From Hymenobacter sp. DG25A (GTDB lineage Bacteria; Bacteroidota; Bacteroidia; Cytophagales; Hymenobacteraceae), in contig NZ_CP012623.1 in the NCBI RefSeq assembly GCF_001280305.1, forward strand, positions 620,001 to 684,000: DNA of 64,000 bases, in the 5' to 3' direction. Every line of letters begins with the position of its first letter. Within the stretch, counting starts at the first letter, position 1. The translations under genes were made by a program, and so were the position numbers. Of the stretch, positions 34,046-42,374 are shown one piece after another. The notes beneath the pieces were generated by a model. That model was not told the origin of the DNA, ran no database searches, and worked only from the letters and a program-made list of their open reading frames with translations.

Positions 34046-34849
34046 TTGGAATACGGAATCTGCGCGTTGAGCGCCGTGCCGGTACGCGCCGAGCCTACCG
34101 ATAAAGCCGAGCTGGTAACGGAGTTGATGTTTGGCGAATGCTATACTATTCTGCAGACGCAGGGCCAGTGGCACCAGATTCGTATTGCCGCCGACCAGTA
34201 CGTGGGCTGGCTTGATTTTAAACAGCACACCCCCGTCACCAGCGAGTATTTCACTGCCTGGCAGCAGCAGGACCACCCGCGCAGCCTGGATGTGGTGCAG
34301 ATAGTAAGCGAGAGCAAAAGCCGCATTCCGGTGACGCTGGGTTGCCGCCTGCCGTTTTTCGATGGCATGACGCTGCGCCTGGGCCAGCACCAGTACTTCT
34401 ACAACGGCGCGGCCACCAACCCCCAGAACGGCCACGGCCCCCAAGGCCCCCAGGACCAGCGCCTGCGCCTGCTCATCAAAATAGCCCAGCTCTACCTGAA
34501 AGCGCCCTACGTGTGGGGGGGCAAAAGCATCTTCGGGCTGGACTGCTCCGGGCTGGTGCAGCAGCTCTACGGCCTGATTGGGGTGCCGCTCCCGCGCGAT
34601 GCCCGCCAGCAGATTGACCACGGCCAGACGGTGCACTTCGTGGCCCAGTCCCGCCCCGGCGACCTGGCCTTTTTCGATAACGCCGACGGCAACATTGTGC
34701 ACGTAGGCCTGATCCTCGACGACCAAACCATCCTCCACGCCCACGGCGAAGTCCGCATCGACCCGCTTGACCATAACGGCATCTTCAACCGCGACCGGCA
34801 GAAGTACTCCCACAAGCTGCGCCTGATTAAGCGCCTGCTGGCCGACTAA
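34046..34849 (+). CDS. NlpC/P60 family cell-wall hydrolase with SH3-like domain
   Basis: A 267-residue protein with an SH3-like N-terminal domain (about 1-60) and a C40 peptidase domain: catalytic Cys167 (FGLDCSGLVQQLYGLIG), His219 (NIVHVGLIL) and a third polar residue near His231. It probably cleaves the D-Glu/DAP bond of peptidoglycan peptides. No signal peptide is evident. The only start in the conserved region is TTG at 34046; the next in-frame Met (residue 28, inside LMFGECY) would cut the SH3-like domain. Its neighbours are not wall-related, apart from the convergent secreted-protein gene. Confidence 0.88.
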   Translation: MEYGICALSAVPVRAEPTDKAELVTELMFGECYTILQTQGQWHQIRIAADQYVGWLDFKQHTPVTSEYFTAWQQQDHPRSLDVVQIVSESKSRIPVTLGCRLPFFDGMTLRLGQHQYFYNGAATNPQNGHGPQGPQDQRLRLLIKIAQLYLKAPYVWGGKSIFGLDCSGLVQQLYGLIGVPLPRDARQQIDHGQTVHFVAQSRPGDLAFFDNADGNIVHVGLILDDQTILHAHGEVRIDPLDHNGIFNRDRQKYSHKLRLIKRLLAD

Positions 34850-34859
34850 GGCTTTTCCC

Positions 34860-34915
34860 GCTACCACAAAAAAACGCCCCCGCTTGCTGCAGGGGCGTTT
34901 TTCCTTTGTGGTAGC
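34860..34915. terminator. Long bidirectional terminator
   Basis: An outer 10-11 bp stem (34860-34870 with 34905-34915) encloses a second stem (ACGCCCC with GGGGCGT). Both lie between A-rich and T-rich stretches, just after the NlpC gene and before the convergent secreted-protein gene. Confidence 0.85.
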
Positions 34916-34978
34916 AATACAAATGATTGATGGCTATAGCGAATACAATAAACAGGTAGCTGATATCGGGGGCGGCGG

Positions 34979-35398
34979 TTAGCGAAGTTTGTTGGTGGGG
35001 CGCAGTACTACGCTGGCAGTACTTAGGTCGGTGGTGCGGTGGGTTTCGGTTTGCAGATGCAGGGTATAGCGGTACTGCTGCGGGCCCACGCGCACTACAA
35101 TGGCATATTGTCCATCGGGCAGGCTTTGCACGTTCAGCTTTTGCCCAAACGTAGCTTTGGCGCTGCTTTCTTCATACAGCACTACGCTGTCGGAGAGCCG
35201 CACGAGTTGCAGCCGGGCTTTTTGCAGCGCCGGGTTACTGATGCGCACCAGGTAGCTGAAGGTATCTACCCGCTCGATGCCCACGGGCTGGGGTTTGGTT
35301 TCTGCTGATGATTGGGCCTGAACCGGATTACCAAAACTAATGGCGGCCAGGGACAGCAGCGGCAGCAGCTTGCGGGATGTTGACAGAAAGGGTTTCAT
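34979..35398 (-). CDS. Small secreted protein of unknown function
   Basis: I start at the ATG at 35398, which opens a signal peptide (KPFLSTSRKLLPLLSLAAISFGNPVQAQ). The frame continues to 35545 but the extra N-terminus has no support. The mature part is about 110 residues with strand-like alternating residues (VDTFSYLVRISNPALQKARLQLVRL and YAIVVRVGPQQYRYTLHLQ). This looks like a single Ig-like or T9SS-type beta-sandwich domain without the C-terminal sorting lysine pattern. No close family is recognised. Confidence 0.6.
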   Translation of the reverse strand: MKPFLSTSRKLLPLLSLAAISFGNPVQAQSSAETKPQPVGIERVDTFSYLVRISNPALQKARLQLVRLSDSVVLYEESSAKATFGQKLNVQSLPDGQYAIVVRVGPQQYRYTLHLQTETHRTTDLSTASVVLRPTNKLR

Positions 35399-35645
35399 AG
35401 ACTTCAGAGGTAAGGGTAGCAGATACTTTTCTTTGGATATCCGATGCAAAGGTGCAGGGCTGGCCAGTAGCAAAAAGCAGCTAAATATTATCCTTACATC
35501 AAGAAACTGTGAACTGCCACCCAGGCCTCTCCTCATTAAAAACACCGACGGCTACCGCACTTATAAGGCCTATTCCTGCCCTCGAACTAAACCCTGCAAC
35601 TCTTGTTAATGCGCTTAGAATCATCTAGCTTTCGTTAATCCTCAG

Positions 35646-36161
35646 ATGATTCCTGCCACCGTGTATATGGACCAGAAAGTACTTGTGCTAAACGGCGACT
35701 ACACCGCCATTACGCTCTGCAGCGTGCAGAAAGCCTTTGTCCTGCTCTTTCTCGACAAAGCCGAAATGATTGCCAAGTCGGAAGGTGGTTTTCTGCGCAC
35801 TATTTCAGAGGCGTACCCCAAGCCCAGCATCATCCGGCTGCAGCGCTACGTGCGCGTGCCTTACAAAGGCATTGCCCTGAGCCGGCACAACATCATGAAG
35901 CGCGACCATTTCGAGTGCCAGTACTGCGGCTCCACCAAAAACCTGACGCTGGACCACGTGCTGCCCCGCAGCCGCGGCGGCGACTCCAGCTGGGGCAACC
36001 TGCTCACGGCCTGTTCCCGCTGCAACCACGCCAAAGGCCACCGAACGCCGCATGAAGCCGGACTTACCATCAGGCAACAGCCCAAAAAACCCACGCTGGC
36101 TGGTTTCCTCAAGCTCAGTGCCGGTACCATTGATGAAAACTGGCACGCCTATCTACACTAA
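35646..36161 (+). CDS. HNH endonuclease
   Basis: The 171-residue protein has an HNH motif with zinc-binding cysteines: CQYC near residue 93, the catalytic LDHVLPRSRGG, then CSRCNHAKGHRTP. An alternative start is the Met at residue 8 (ATG at 35667), just before the conserved DQKVLVLNGDYTAIT. This small HNH family is widespread as a housekeeping-like gene in Bacteroidota and cyanobacteria and is not part of a visible restriction or phage system here. A near -7 box (TAGCTTTC) lies upstream. The function is unknown. Confidence 0.9.
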   Translation: MIPATVYMDQKVLVLNGDYTAITLCSVQKAFVLLFLDKAEMIAKSEGGFLRTISEAYPKPSIIRLQRYVRVPYKGIALSRHNIMKRDHFECQYCGSTKNLTLDHVLPRSRGGDSSWGNLLTACSRCNHAKGHRTPHEAGLTIRQQPKKPTLAGFLKLSAGTIDENWHAYLH

Positions 36162-36194
36162 CGGCAGCAAGCTCTAAAGCTCGCTGCCGTTTTC
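36161..36194 (+). terminator. Terminator of the HNH gene
   Basis: A stem of ACGGCAGC (36161-36168) with GCTGCCGT (36183-36190) plus three inner pairs (AGC/GCT) is followed by TTTTC. Confidence 0.75.
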
Positions 36195-36213
36195 ATTTGG
36201 TAGAAATAAGAAG

Positions 36214-36342
36214 TGTCATTCCGAGCGAAAGCCAGGAATCTGGGGAAGGTGTTGCCCGATAGACCGTCGCTGAAATTTTAGAAACAGCCTATACCCAGCC
36301 AGTAATCAAATTCAGATTCCTCGCTTCGGCTCGGAATGACAG
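36214..36342. repeat. GTCAT..GAGC-type intergenic palindrome
   Basis: Imperfect inverted arms (36214-36242 and 36313-36342) share TGTCATTCCGAGC and GGAATCTG. They lie between convergent HNH and hydrolase genes and belong with the palindromes near 22.8, 60.3 and 63.1 kb. Confidence 0.8.
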
Positions 36343-36345
36343 CTT

Positions 36346-37188
36346 TTAGGCTTTCCCATTCACAAAAGCCAGAATGTCTTCATTCAGCTTGTCCTTTTCC
36401 GTAATGAAAAGGCCGTGGGGTGCTCCTTTGTACACTTTATAGGTAGCGTGGGGCACAAACTCCTTCATGCGGGCGCCGCTTACTTCAATTGGTACTGTCT
36501 CGTCCTGGTCGCCGTGGATAATGAGGGTTGGTACTTTAATAGTGGGCAGGTCGTGGCGGAAGTCGGTTTCGGCAAAGGAGTGGGCGCAGGCTTCGGTAGC
36601 GCGCGGCGAGCCTAGCATCACCAGAGACTGGTTCCAGTCCAGGGTAGCGTCACTCACGGGGTGGCTCATAAGGCCCACACCGTAGAACTTCTTGGCGAAG
36701 GACCGCATGAAATCGGGCCGGTCTTTTTCCAGGCCCTCAAATATGCCGGTGAAGGCTGATTCCGGGGCGCCGTCGGGGTTATCGGCCGATTTCTGGAGGA
36801 AAGGCGTCACGGCCGATACAAAGGCCACCCGACTCACGCGGGCGCCGCCGTGCCGGCTCATGTAGCGGGCCACTTCGCCGCCGGCCATGGAAAAGCCCAC
36901 CAGCGTTACGTTCTGCAGGTTCAGCTCGTCCAGTACGGCTTTCAGATCGTCGGCCAGCGTGTCGTAGTCGTAGCCATCCCAGGGCTTATCGGAGTTGCCG
37001 AAGCCCCGGCGCGTGTAGGCAATAACCCGCACGCCGTGCTTGGGCAGCTCTTTCAGCTGATATTCCCAAGATTCGTGGTTCAGGGGCCAGCCATGAATCA
37101 GGACGATGGGGGCGCCCTGGCCCAGGTCGGTATAGTGCAGCTTTACGGGGTGGCCATTGGCGTCGGGGCCGGCTTTGATGTAGCTCAT
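36346..37188 (-). CDS. Alpha/beta hydrolase (non-haem haloperoxidase-like)
   Basis: The 280-residue protein has the alpha/beta-hydrolase layout with HGWPLN as the oxyanion region, nucleophile Ser in GFSMAGG (about 97-103), an Asp in HGDQDETVP and catalytic His in GAPHGLFITEKD. The overall pattern is that of the cofactor-free chloroperoxidase-like hydrolases. The substrate is unknown. The ATG at 37188 is a good start; the upstream 388 nt up to the divergent desaturase contain no gene. Confidence 0.93.
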   Translation of the reverse strand: MSYIKAGPDANGHPVKLHYTDLGQGAPIVLIHGWPLNHESWEYQLKELPKHGVRVIAYTRRGFGNSDKPWDGYDYDTLADDLKAVLDELNLQNVTLVGFSMAGGEVARYMSRHGGARVSRVAFVSAVTPFLQKSADNPDGAPESAFTGIFEGLEKDRPDFMRSFAKKFYGVGLMSHPVSDATLDWNQSLVMLGSPRATEACAHSFAETDFRHDLPTIKVPTLIIHGDQDETVPIEVSGARMKEFVPHATYKVYKGAPHGLFITEKDKLNEDILAFVNGKA

Positions 37189-37576
37189 ATCAGGTACAAA
37201 TGCAGTAAAAATGAAAGAACAGTGTGCCTACATACGCGGCGCTACGGGTGCCGGACCGGCCTTGCCAATATGTTGTACGTAAAGCCGCTCAGCCATTTTT
37301 CCCGTATAGCTGTTACCTACCTGTTGAGCTATGCGAAACGCTTCCGCTTACCAGCCTTTTACCGTCACCGAAAGCCCGCAGGCTGCCCGTGGCGGCGACC
37401 TACTTCTGAACCATTCTACTGCTGAGCCTGTCCTGGAAGAGTAAAAAAACCTTTGGCCGTGCCCCACATCAGACTGGGTGACCTCCTGACTTATAAAATC
37501 CGGCTTTTTTACGGCTTATGCGGCGTTAGCGCAGCAGTTGGCGGTACCTTTGTCGCCATTCTTTCTTCTCATTTCA
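37189..37576. other. 388-nt intergenic region without a gene
   Basis: This is the only long gene-free stretch. It separates the divergent hydrolase and desaturase genes. No frame looks coding and no known RNA or repeat was recognised. It holds the desaturase promoter box near its right end. A small RNA or a decayed gene is possible but not supported. Confidence 0.6.
37545..37552 (+). promoter_or_regulatory. -7 promoter box for the desaturase gene
   Basis: TACCTTTG is a full match to TAnnTTTG, 25-32 nt before the ATG at 37577. It lies inside the longer open frame beginning at 37538, so the shorter protein start is favoured. Confidence 0.65.
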
Positions 37577-38641
37577 ATGCAAGCACCCAAATTTGCCGCG
37601 TCACGCTCTTTCCATCAGGAGCTTAAGCGCCGCACCAATGCCTACTTCGCCGAAGCAGGCACTGCCCCCACCGGCAACAAAAGCCTGTATTTCAAAGCCA
37701 TTCTTCTCACGGCCTCCTTTGTGGCCGTGTACCTGCATTTGGTATTCCTGACGCCGCCCACCTGGGTAGCCATATTGGAATGCGCCTTGCTGGGTGGTAT
37801 TGGAGCCGCCATTGGCTTTAATGTGATGCACGACGGCGCCCACGGCTCCTTCAGCAAATCCAAGTGGCTGAACCAGTTTGCTGCCTTCACCCTGAACGTA
37901 ATGGGCGGCAGCTCTTTCATGTGGAATGCCAAGCACAACCTCATTCACCACATGTACACCAACGTGGAAGGCGTGGACGACGACCTGAACGCCCAGCCCT
38001 GGCTGCGACTCAGCCCCGACCAGCCCCGCCGTATGCTCCACCGCTTTCAGCACCTGTACTTCTGGTTTTTCTACGCCCTGCTGTTCATTGCCTGGATTTT
38101 CTACATGGATTACCAGAAGTATTTCCAGCGGAAAATAGGGGAGATGCCCATCAAGAAAATGACTGCCACTGATGAGGGCGTATTCTGGGGTTTTAAGGTG
38201 TTGCACCTGGGCCTGTTTGTCGCCTTGCCTATTTATATGGTGGGCTTCCTGCCCTGGCTGATTGGCTTCGTGGTGTTTGCCTGCGTGGCCGGTTTCTCGC
38301 TCAGCATTGTGTTCCAGTTGGCGCATACCGTAGAGCACACCAGCTTTGTAGTGCCCCACGCTACCACCAACAAGATTGAGGATGAATGGGCCATTCACCA
38401 GATTAAAACCACCGCTAACTTCGCTACCGACAGCAAAATCATCAGCTGGCTGGTAGGTGGCCTCAACTTCCAAGTAGAGCACCACCTGTTCCCCACCATC
38501 TCCCACGTGCACTACCCGGCCCTGAATAAGATTCTGCGCCAGATGTGCTTGGAGTTCGGCATTGAGTACAACGAATATCCGAACATGCGCTATGCAGTGG
38601 CTTCGCACGTAGCTCACTTGCGGCAGTTGGGACGTCGGTAA
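37577..38641 (+). CDS. Fatty acid desaturase (acyl-CoA/acyl-lipid type)
   Basis: I start at the ATG at 37577 (MQAPKFAASRS). The product of 354 residues has about four membrane segments and the three histidine boxes of membrane di-iron desaturases: HDGAHGS, HNLIHHMY and, near the C-terminus, VEHHLFP, with an extra QLAHTVEHT segment. The last box, with Gln just before it, is typical of the front-end/acyl-lipid desaturase group. It introduces a double bond into acyl chains for membrane fluidity. There is no cytochrome b5 domain. Confidence 0.93.
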   Translation: MQAPKFAASRSFHQELKRRTNAYFAEAGTAPTGNKSLYFKAILLTASFVAVYLHLVFLTPPTWVAILECALLGGIGAAIGFNVMHDGAHGSFSKSKWLNQFAAFTLNVMGGSSFMWNAKHNLIHHMYTNVEGVDDDLNAQPWLRLSPDQPRRMLHRFQHLYFWFFYALLFIAWIFYMDYQKYFQRKIGEMPIKKMTATDEGVFWGFKVLHLGLFVALPIYMVGFLPWLIGFVVFACVAGFSLSIVFQLAHTVEHTSFVVPHATTNKIEDEWAIHQIKTTANFATDSKIISWLVGGLNFQVEHHLFPTISHVHYPALNKILRQMCLEFGIEYNEYPNMRYAVASHVAHLRQLGRR

Positions 38642-38653
38642 GATTTTACAAAT

Positions 38654-38703
38654 AATATAAACAAAAAAGCCTCACAGTGATGTGAGGCTTTTTTGTTTAT
38701 ATT
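38654..38703. terminator. Bidirectional terminator, perfect 23-bp stem
   Basis: 38654-38676 and 38681-38703 are perfect inverted copies around a four-base loop, with A runs and T runs on both flanks. It sits between convergent genes. Confidence 0.9.
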
Positions 38704-38723
38704 AAGCATACTCGTGATTTGGC

Positions 38724-39437
38724 TTAAAATACTGGCAAACCCCGGTTGATATTGGTGCTGTTTGCACGTACAACATTTAGGATGCCATCTACATAATCCT
38801 GTGTTTTGATTTTAAAATATGCTGGATGAGTTGTGGCAATAAATAGCTTTCCGTCACTAGACCAGCTTCGAACTTTACCAAGTTTAGGATTATCATTCTT
38901 GGTATTACCAACCTGACGGACAAAATCCGTGTCTTGTTCAAATAGGTCTAATGTATTCCACCCAATAATAATATTAGGTTGACAAAGGGCAATTTGCTCA
39001 TGCAGCAGGGTACGGTTTTGTCGATACAAGTCGGTCAGTCGTTGGGGTGATGTTGTTTTACCACCGCCATGTTTACCAACATTTATGAAGGCTATACTCC
39101 TTAATGACTCAGCTACTTTGTTTGAGTTACGAATAGGATATATATCTGAATATGCTGCCAAGCTGTTTTGTAGAGCATAACTGATAACTGACGTTTTGCG
39201 CCAACTGCTAGGAGCACGTCTGCAGAACTCGGCAGGGTTTTCATTCAGAGCATGTTCAGTTATTGACCATCCTCCATCACCATATGCCTCTTTGCCAATA
39301 AAGAGAGGACGTATTTCTTGGTTCTGCCAATTGTCAATGTTCACAATACCGTCGCGGATATAACCAGATAAGGGCGGTAAACTTTGAATGTTTTTGAGGC
39401 GGGCTTCTATATTAGCCCACTTATCTAAGTAAGACAC
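38724..39437 (-). CDS. AT-rich orphan protein, possibly uracil-DNA-glycosylase-like
   Basis: A 237-residue protein with no family that I can name with certainty. Visible features include an early LFIGKEAYGDGGW, IAFINVGKHGGGKTT in the middle, NIIIGWNTLDLF and a late LFIATTHPAYF. The arrangement is reminiscent of the uracil-DNA glycosylase superfamily (a glycine-rich strand, an aromatic cluster, a second strand and a final His-Pro), but the canonical motifs are not exact. Codon and base use are visibly AT-rich compared with the rest of the window, which suggests recent acquisition. It stands between two strong terminator/promoter regions and has no partner gene. Confidence 0.5.
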   Translation of the reverse strand: MSYLDKWANIEARLKNIQSLPPLSGYIRDGIVNIDNWQNQEIRPLFIGKEAYGDGGWSITEHALNENPAEFCRRAPSSWRKTSVISYALQNSLAAYSDIYPIRNSNKVAESLRSIAFINVGKHGGGKTTSPQRLTDLYRQNRTLLHEQIALCQPNIIIGWNTLDLFEQDTDFVRQVGNTKNDNPKLGKVRSWSSDGKLFIATTHPAYFKIKTQDYVDGILNVVRANSTNINRGLPVF

Positions 39438-39508
39438 AATTTTGATTTTAGTTAGGCTACCAATGTAAAGTGGAATGTTGAGATTGGAAAGCGGAATGAT
39501 GAAATCCG

Positions 39509-39541
39509 TTTAGTGGAACCGCTCCAAACTCCTTATCTTTG
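39509..39541 (+). promoter_or_regulatory. rpsA promoter
   Basis: A -7 box TATCTTTG (39534-39541) matches TAnnTTTG fully. A TTTAG at 39509-39513 is a reasonable -33 box with 20 nt between them. The leader of about 105 nt before the rpsA start contains GC-rich sequence that could form a control hairpin. Confidence 0.7.
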
Positions 39542-39650
39542 CGCCCCCGCCAGGGTGGCGGGCCGGCGCTTTTGCGCTGTGAATCAAACAAAAACGCGTT
39601 CCGGAGGCGGGCCCTGCGCCGGACGTGTACAAAAGGGCCAACCATAACAC

Positions 39651-41831
39651 ATGGCAGAAGTAGTAGACAACTTCGACTGGGACAACGTTGGAGCCAGCGG
39701 CTTCGGTGGTAATTATACCGCTGAGCAGCGCGCCGAAATGGAGCAGATGTACGGTGAGACCCTCACCACAGTACAGGAAGAAGAAGTAGTAAAAGGCACC
39801 GTGGTAGGTATCACCGACCGCGACGTAATCCTGAACATCGGCTTTAAGTCCGACGGTTTGGTGCCCCTCTCCGAATTCCGCGACCTGACCGACCTCAAAA
39901 TCGGTGACCAAGTAGAGGTATTCATCGAGGACCAGGAAGATTCCAACGGTCAGCTGATCCTGTCGCGCAAGAAGGCGAAGATCAAGCAGGCCTGGAAAGC
40001 CATTTACGATGCACTGGAAAATGACACCATCCTGGAAGGCGTTGTAAAGCGTCGTACCAAAGGTGGTCTGATCATGGATCTGGACGGCGTAGAAGCCTTC
40101 CTGCCCGGCTCGCAGATTGATGTGAAGCCCATCCGTGACTTCGACATCTATGTTGGTCGTCGTATGGAAGTGAAAGTGGTGAAAATCAACGCCGCTTTCG
40201 ACAACGTGGTAGTTTCGCACAAAGTCCTGATCGAGAAAGACCTCGAGAAGCAGCGCGAAGCCATCCTCAACAACCTGGAAAAAGGCCAGATCCTCGAGGG
40301 CGTTATCAAGAACATGACCAACTTCGGCGTGTTCATCGACCTGGGCGGCGTAGACGGCCTGCTGCACATCACTGACATCTCGTGGGGCCGTATCGCTCAC
40401 CCGAGCGAAGTGCTGCAGCTGGACCAGAAGCTGAACGTAGTAGTTCTGGATTTCGACGAAGCCAAGAAGCGTATTTCGCTGGGCCTGAAGCAGCTGACTC
40501 CTCACCCATGGGATTCTCTGCCCCAGGACCTGCAGCCTGGCTCGAAAGTGAAAGGCCGCATCGTGAACGTAGCCGACTATGGCGCGTTCATGGAAATTGT
40601 ACCTGGCGTAGAAGGCCTGATCCACGTTTCAGAAATGAGCTGGAGCCAGCACCTGCGCAACCCGCAGGACTTCATCAAGCAGGGCGACGTAGTAGAGGCT
40701 CAGATTCTGACCCTGGACCGCGAAGACCGCAAGATGAGCCTGGGTATCAAGCAGCTGAGCGAAGATCCATGGACTCGTGGCGACTTCGGCACCAAGTACG
40801 CCGTAGGTACCAAGCACAACGGTCTGGTGCGTAACCTGACCAACTTCGGCCTGTTCGTAGAGCTGGAAGAAGGTGTTGACGGCCTCGTACACGTTTCCGA
40901 CCTGTCCTGGACCAAGAAGATCAAGCATCCTTCGGAAGTAGTGAAGGTAGGCGACCGTCTGGACGTAGTAGTTCTGGAACTGGACGTTACCAACCGTCGT
41001 CTGGCCCTGGGCCACAAGCAGCTGGAAGAAAATCCCTGGGATACGTTCCAGACGGTATTCACCCCCGGCTCGGTGCACAAGGCTACCATCACGGAGAAAA
41101 CCGACCGTGGCGCTGTTCTCGAGCTGCCATACGGCATCGAGGGCTTCGCTTATCCCAAGTCTCTGGTGAAGGAAGACGGCTCGCAGGCTGAAAACGGCGA
41201 GCAGCTCGACTTCCGCGTGGTAGAATTCTCCAAGGATGATCGTCGCATCGTACTGTCGCACACTGCTGTGTTCAACCAGCAGCAGGAAGAGGACAGCCGC
41301 GCTTCGAAGTTCACCAAGAAGAAGACCACGGGCGGTGCTGCCGGTGCTCCTGCACAAGGCGAAGGCAAGCTGAGCGACCTCAAGAAGCCCGCAACGGCTG
41401 AGAAGTCGACCCTCGGCGACCTGGATGCTCTGTCCGCTCTGCGCGACAAGATGATGGGCAACGAGCGTGAGGCTGGTGAGCAGAAGCTGAAAACCGGCGC
41501 TGCTCCTAAGAAAGCCGCCAAAGCTGAGGCTACGGAAGCTCCTGAAGCAGCTGAAGCTCCCGCCGCTGCGGAAGCGCCTGCTGCTGAAGCTGAAGGTGGT
41601 CTGCTCTCCTCTATCACCGGTGCCGCTTCGGCCGCTTTCGATAAAGCCAAAGAAGTTGCTGGTGAGGCCATCGACGCTGCTACCCACTCCGATGCTTTCA
41701 ACAAAGCCAAGGAAGTAGCCGGCGACGTGGTAGAGAAGGTAACGGAAGTTGCCGGCGACGCCATCGACAAAGCCAAAGACCTGATTGCCGGCGACGAAGC
41801 CGCTGACAAGAAGGACGAAGAGAAAGCCTAA
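39651..41831 (+). CDS. rpsA: 30S ribosomal protein S1 with long repetitive tail
   Basis: The 726-residue protein has six S1 RNA-binding domains (roughly 44-113, 127-200, 213-285, 298-373, 385-460, 472-540), with the usual block form such as NFGVFIDLGGVDGLLH. It is the mRNA-binding protein of the small subunit and helps to load leaderless and weak-leader mRNAs. After the domains come a Lys/Thr and Ala/Pro/Glu-rich linker (about 545-648) and a tail of 78 residues (649-726) with repeated 11-residue units of the AFxKAKEVAGE type, as in LEA-like or apolipoprotein-like helices. Other S1 proteins normally end near the sixth domain. It is monocistronic, with its own promoter and terminator. Confidence 0.97.
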   Translation: MAEVVDNFDWDNVGASGFGGNYTAEQRAEMEQMYGETLTTVQEEEVVKGTVVGITDRDVILNIGFKSDGLVPLSEFRDLTDLKIGDQVEVFIEDQEDSNGQLILSRKKAKIKQAWKAIYDALENDTILEGVVKRRTKGGLIMDLDGVEAFLPGSQIDVKPIRDFDIYVGRRMEVKVVKINAAFDNVVVSHKVLIEKDLEKQREAILNNLEKGQILEGVIKNMTNFGVFIDLGGVDGLLHITDISWGRIAHPSEVLQLDQKLNVVVLDFDEAKKRISLGLKQLTPHPWDSLPQDLQPGSKVKGRIVNVADYGAFMEIVPGVEGLIHVSEMSWSQHLRNPQDFIKQGDVVEAQILTLDREDRKMSLGIKQLSEDPWTRGDFGTKYAVGTKHNGLVRNLTNFGLFVELEEGVDGLVHVSDLSWTKKIKHPSEVVKVGDRLDVVVLELDVTNRRLALGHKQLEENPWDTFQTVFTPGSVHKATITEKTDRGAVLELPYGIEGFAYPKSLVKEDGSQAENGEQLDFRVVEFSKDDRRIVLSHTAVFNQQQEEDSRASKFTKKKTTGGAAGAPAQGEGKLSDLKKPATAEKSTLGDLDALSALRDKMMGNEREAGEQKLKTGAAPKKAAKAEATEAPEAAEAPAAAEAPAAEAEGGLLSSITGAASAAFDKAKEVAGEAIDAATHSDAFNKAKEVAGDVVEKVTEVAGDAIDKAKDLIAGDEAADKKDEEKA
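41595..41828 (+). repeat. LEA-like 11-residue repeats in the S1 tail
   Basis: Within residues 649-726 the units FDKAKEVAGEA, FNKAKEVAGDV, EKVTEVAGDA and DKAKDLIAGDE recur with alternating Lys, Ala and Glu/Asp. They predict an amphipathic helix. The pattern is seen directly; the relation to LEA proteins is by resemblance. Confidence 0.75.
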
Positions 41832-41856
41832 GCTTTTCTCCTCTGAGTAAAGAAAG

Positions 41857-41882
41857 CCCCGGAGCAATCCGGGGTTTTTTTG
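41857..41882 (+). terminator. rpsA terminator
   Basis: A CCCCGGA/TCCGGGG stem (41857-41863 with 41868-41874) around a GCAA tetraloop is followed by a seven-T run. Confidence 0.92.
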
Positions 41883-42005
41883 TTGTCCAGGGTCTGGAGA
41901 AGACGGATGGTTATTATCAAGCCAGAGACTAGCTGGTAAGCCTCTCAATCATCTGCTCAGAATGCCAGCAACTTAGCGCCGCCAAAGCGAAAAAGTGCCT
42001 CTGAG

Positions 42006-42037
42006 TTTGGTAGAAGCCAGATAATGGTGTATGTTTG
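42006..42037 (+). promoter_or_regulatory. tRNA-Cys promoter
   Basis: TTTG (42006-42009), 20 nt, then TATGTTTG (42030-42037) is an exact match to the Bacteroidota -33/-7 consensus. The tRNA begins 13 nt after the -7 box. Confidence 0.8.
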
Positions 42038-42049
42038 CGTCCCCAATCC

Positions 42050-42120
42050 GGTGACGTGACCGAGTGGCTAGGTAGAGGTCTGCAAAACCTCCTACAGCGG
42101 TTCGAATCCGCTCGTCACCT
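42050..42120 (+). tRNA. tRNA-Cys (GCA)
   Basis: A 71-nt cloverleaf: acceptor GGTGACG pairs with CGTCACC at the end, followed by T; anticodon arm GAGGT-CTGCAAA-ACCTC puts anticodon GCA at 42082-42084; the T arm GCGG-TTCGAAT-CCGC is intact. CCA is not encoded. Directly preceded by a consensus promoter and followed by a terminator. Confidence 0.96.
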
Positions 42121-42153
42121 CTTTTCCTAGTTCCTGTTTTCTATTGCCTAGTG

Positions 42154-42193
42154 CCCCAGCCGATTAGCCCCGGCTGGGGTTTTGGCTTTTTAG
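42154..42193 (+). terminator. tRNA-Cys terminator
   Basis: CCCCAGCCG (42154-42162) pairs with CGGCTGGGG (42171-42179), followed by a TTTTGGCTTTTT run, 34 nt after the tRNA. Confidence 0.85.
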
Positions 42194-42374
42194 CCCGTTT
42201 TGGAACGGTATTGCAGAGAAACAGTAGAAAAATCCCGACCTTCCCGCATGCCAGTCAGCCGCTTAGCGGTGGCGGGCGTAAAAATAATGGGGGGAGCTCC
42301 CAAAGTGCCTATCCATGGGCCGCATTGCTCCGTAGAACTGCGCACGAAGTACAAGTCCCCACCCTAATCCCTGT

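Noticed and set aside
37224..37409. A 61-residue open frame in the desaturase-hydrolase gap
   Set aside because: No start signal, composition or resemblance supports it.
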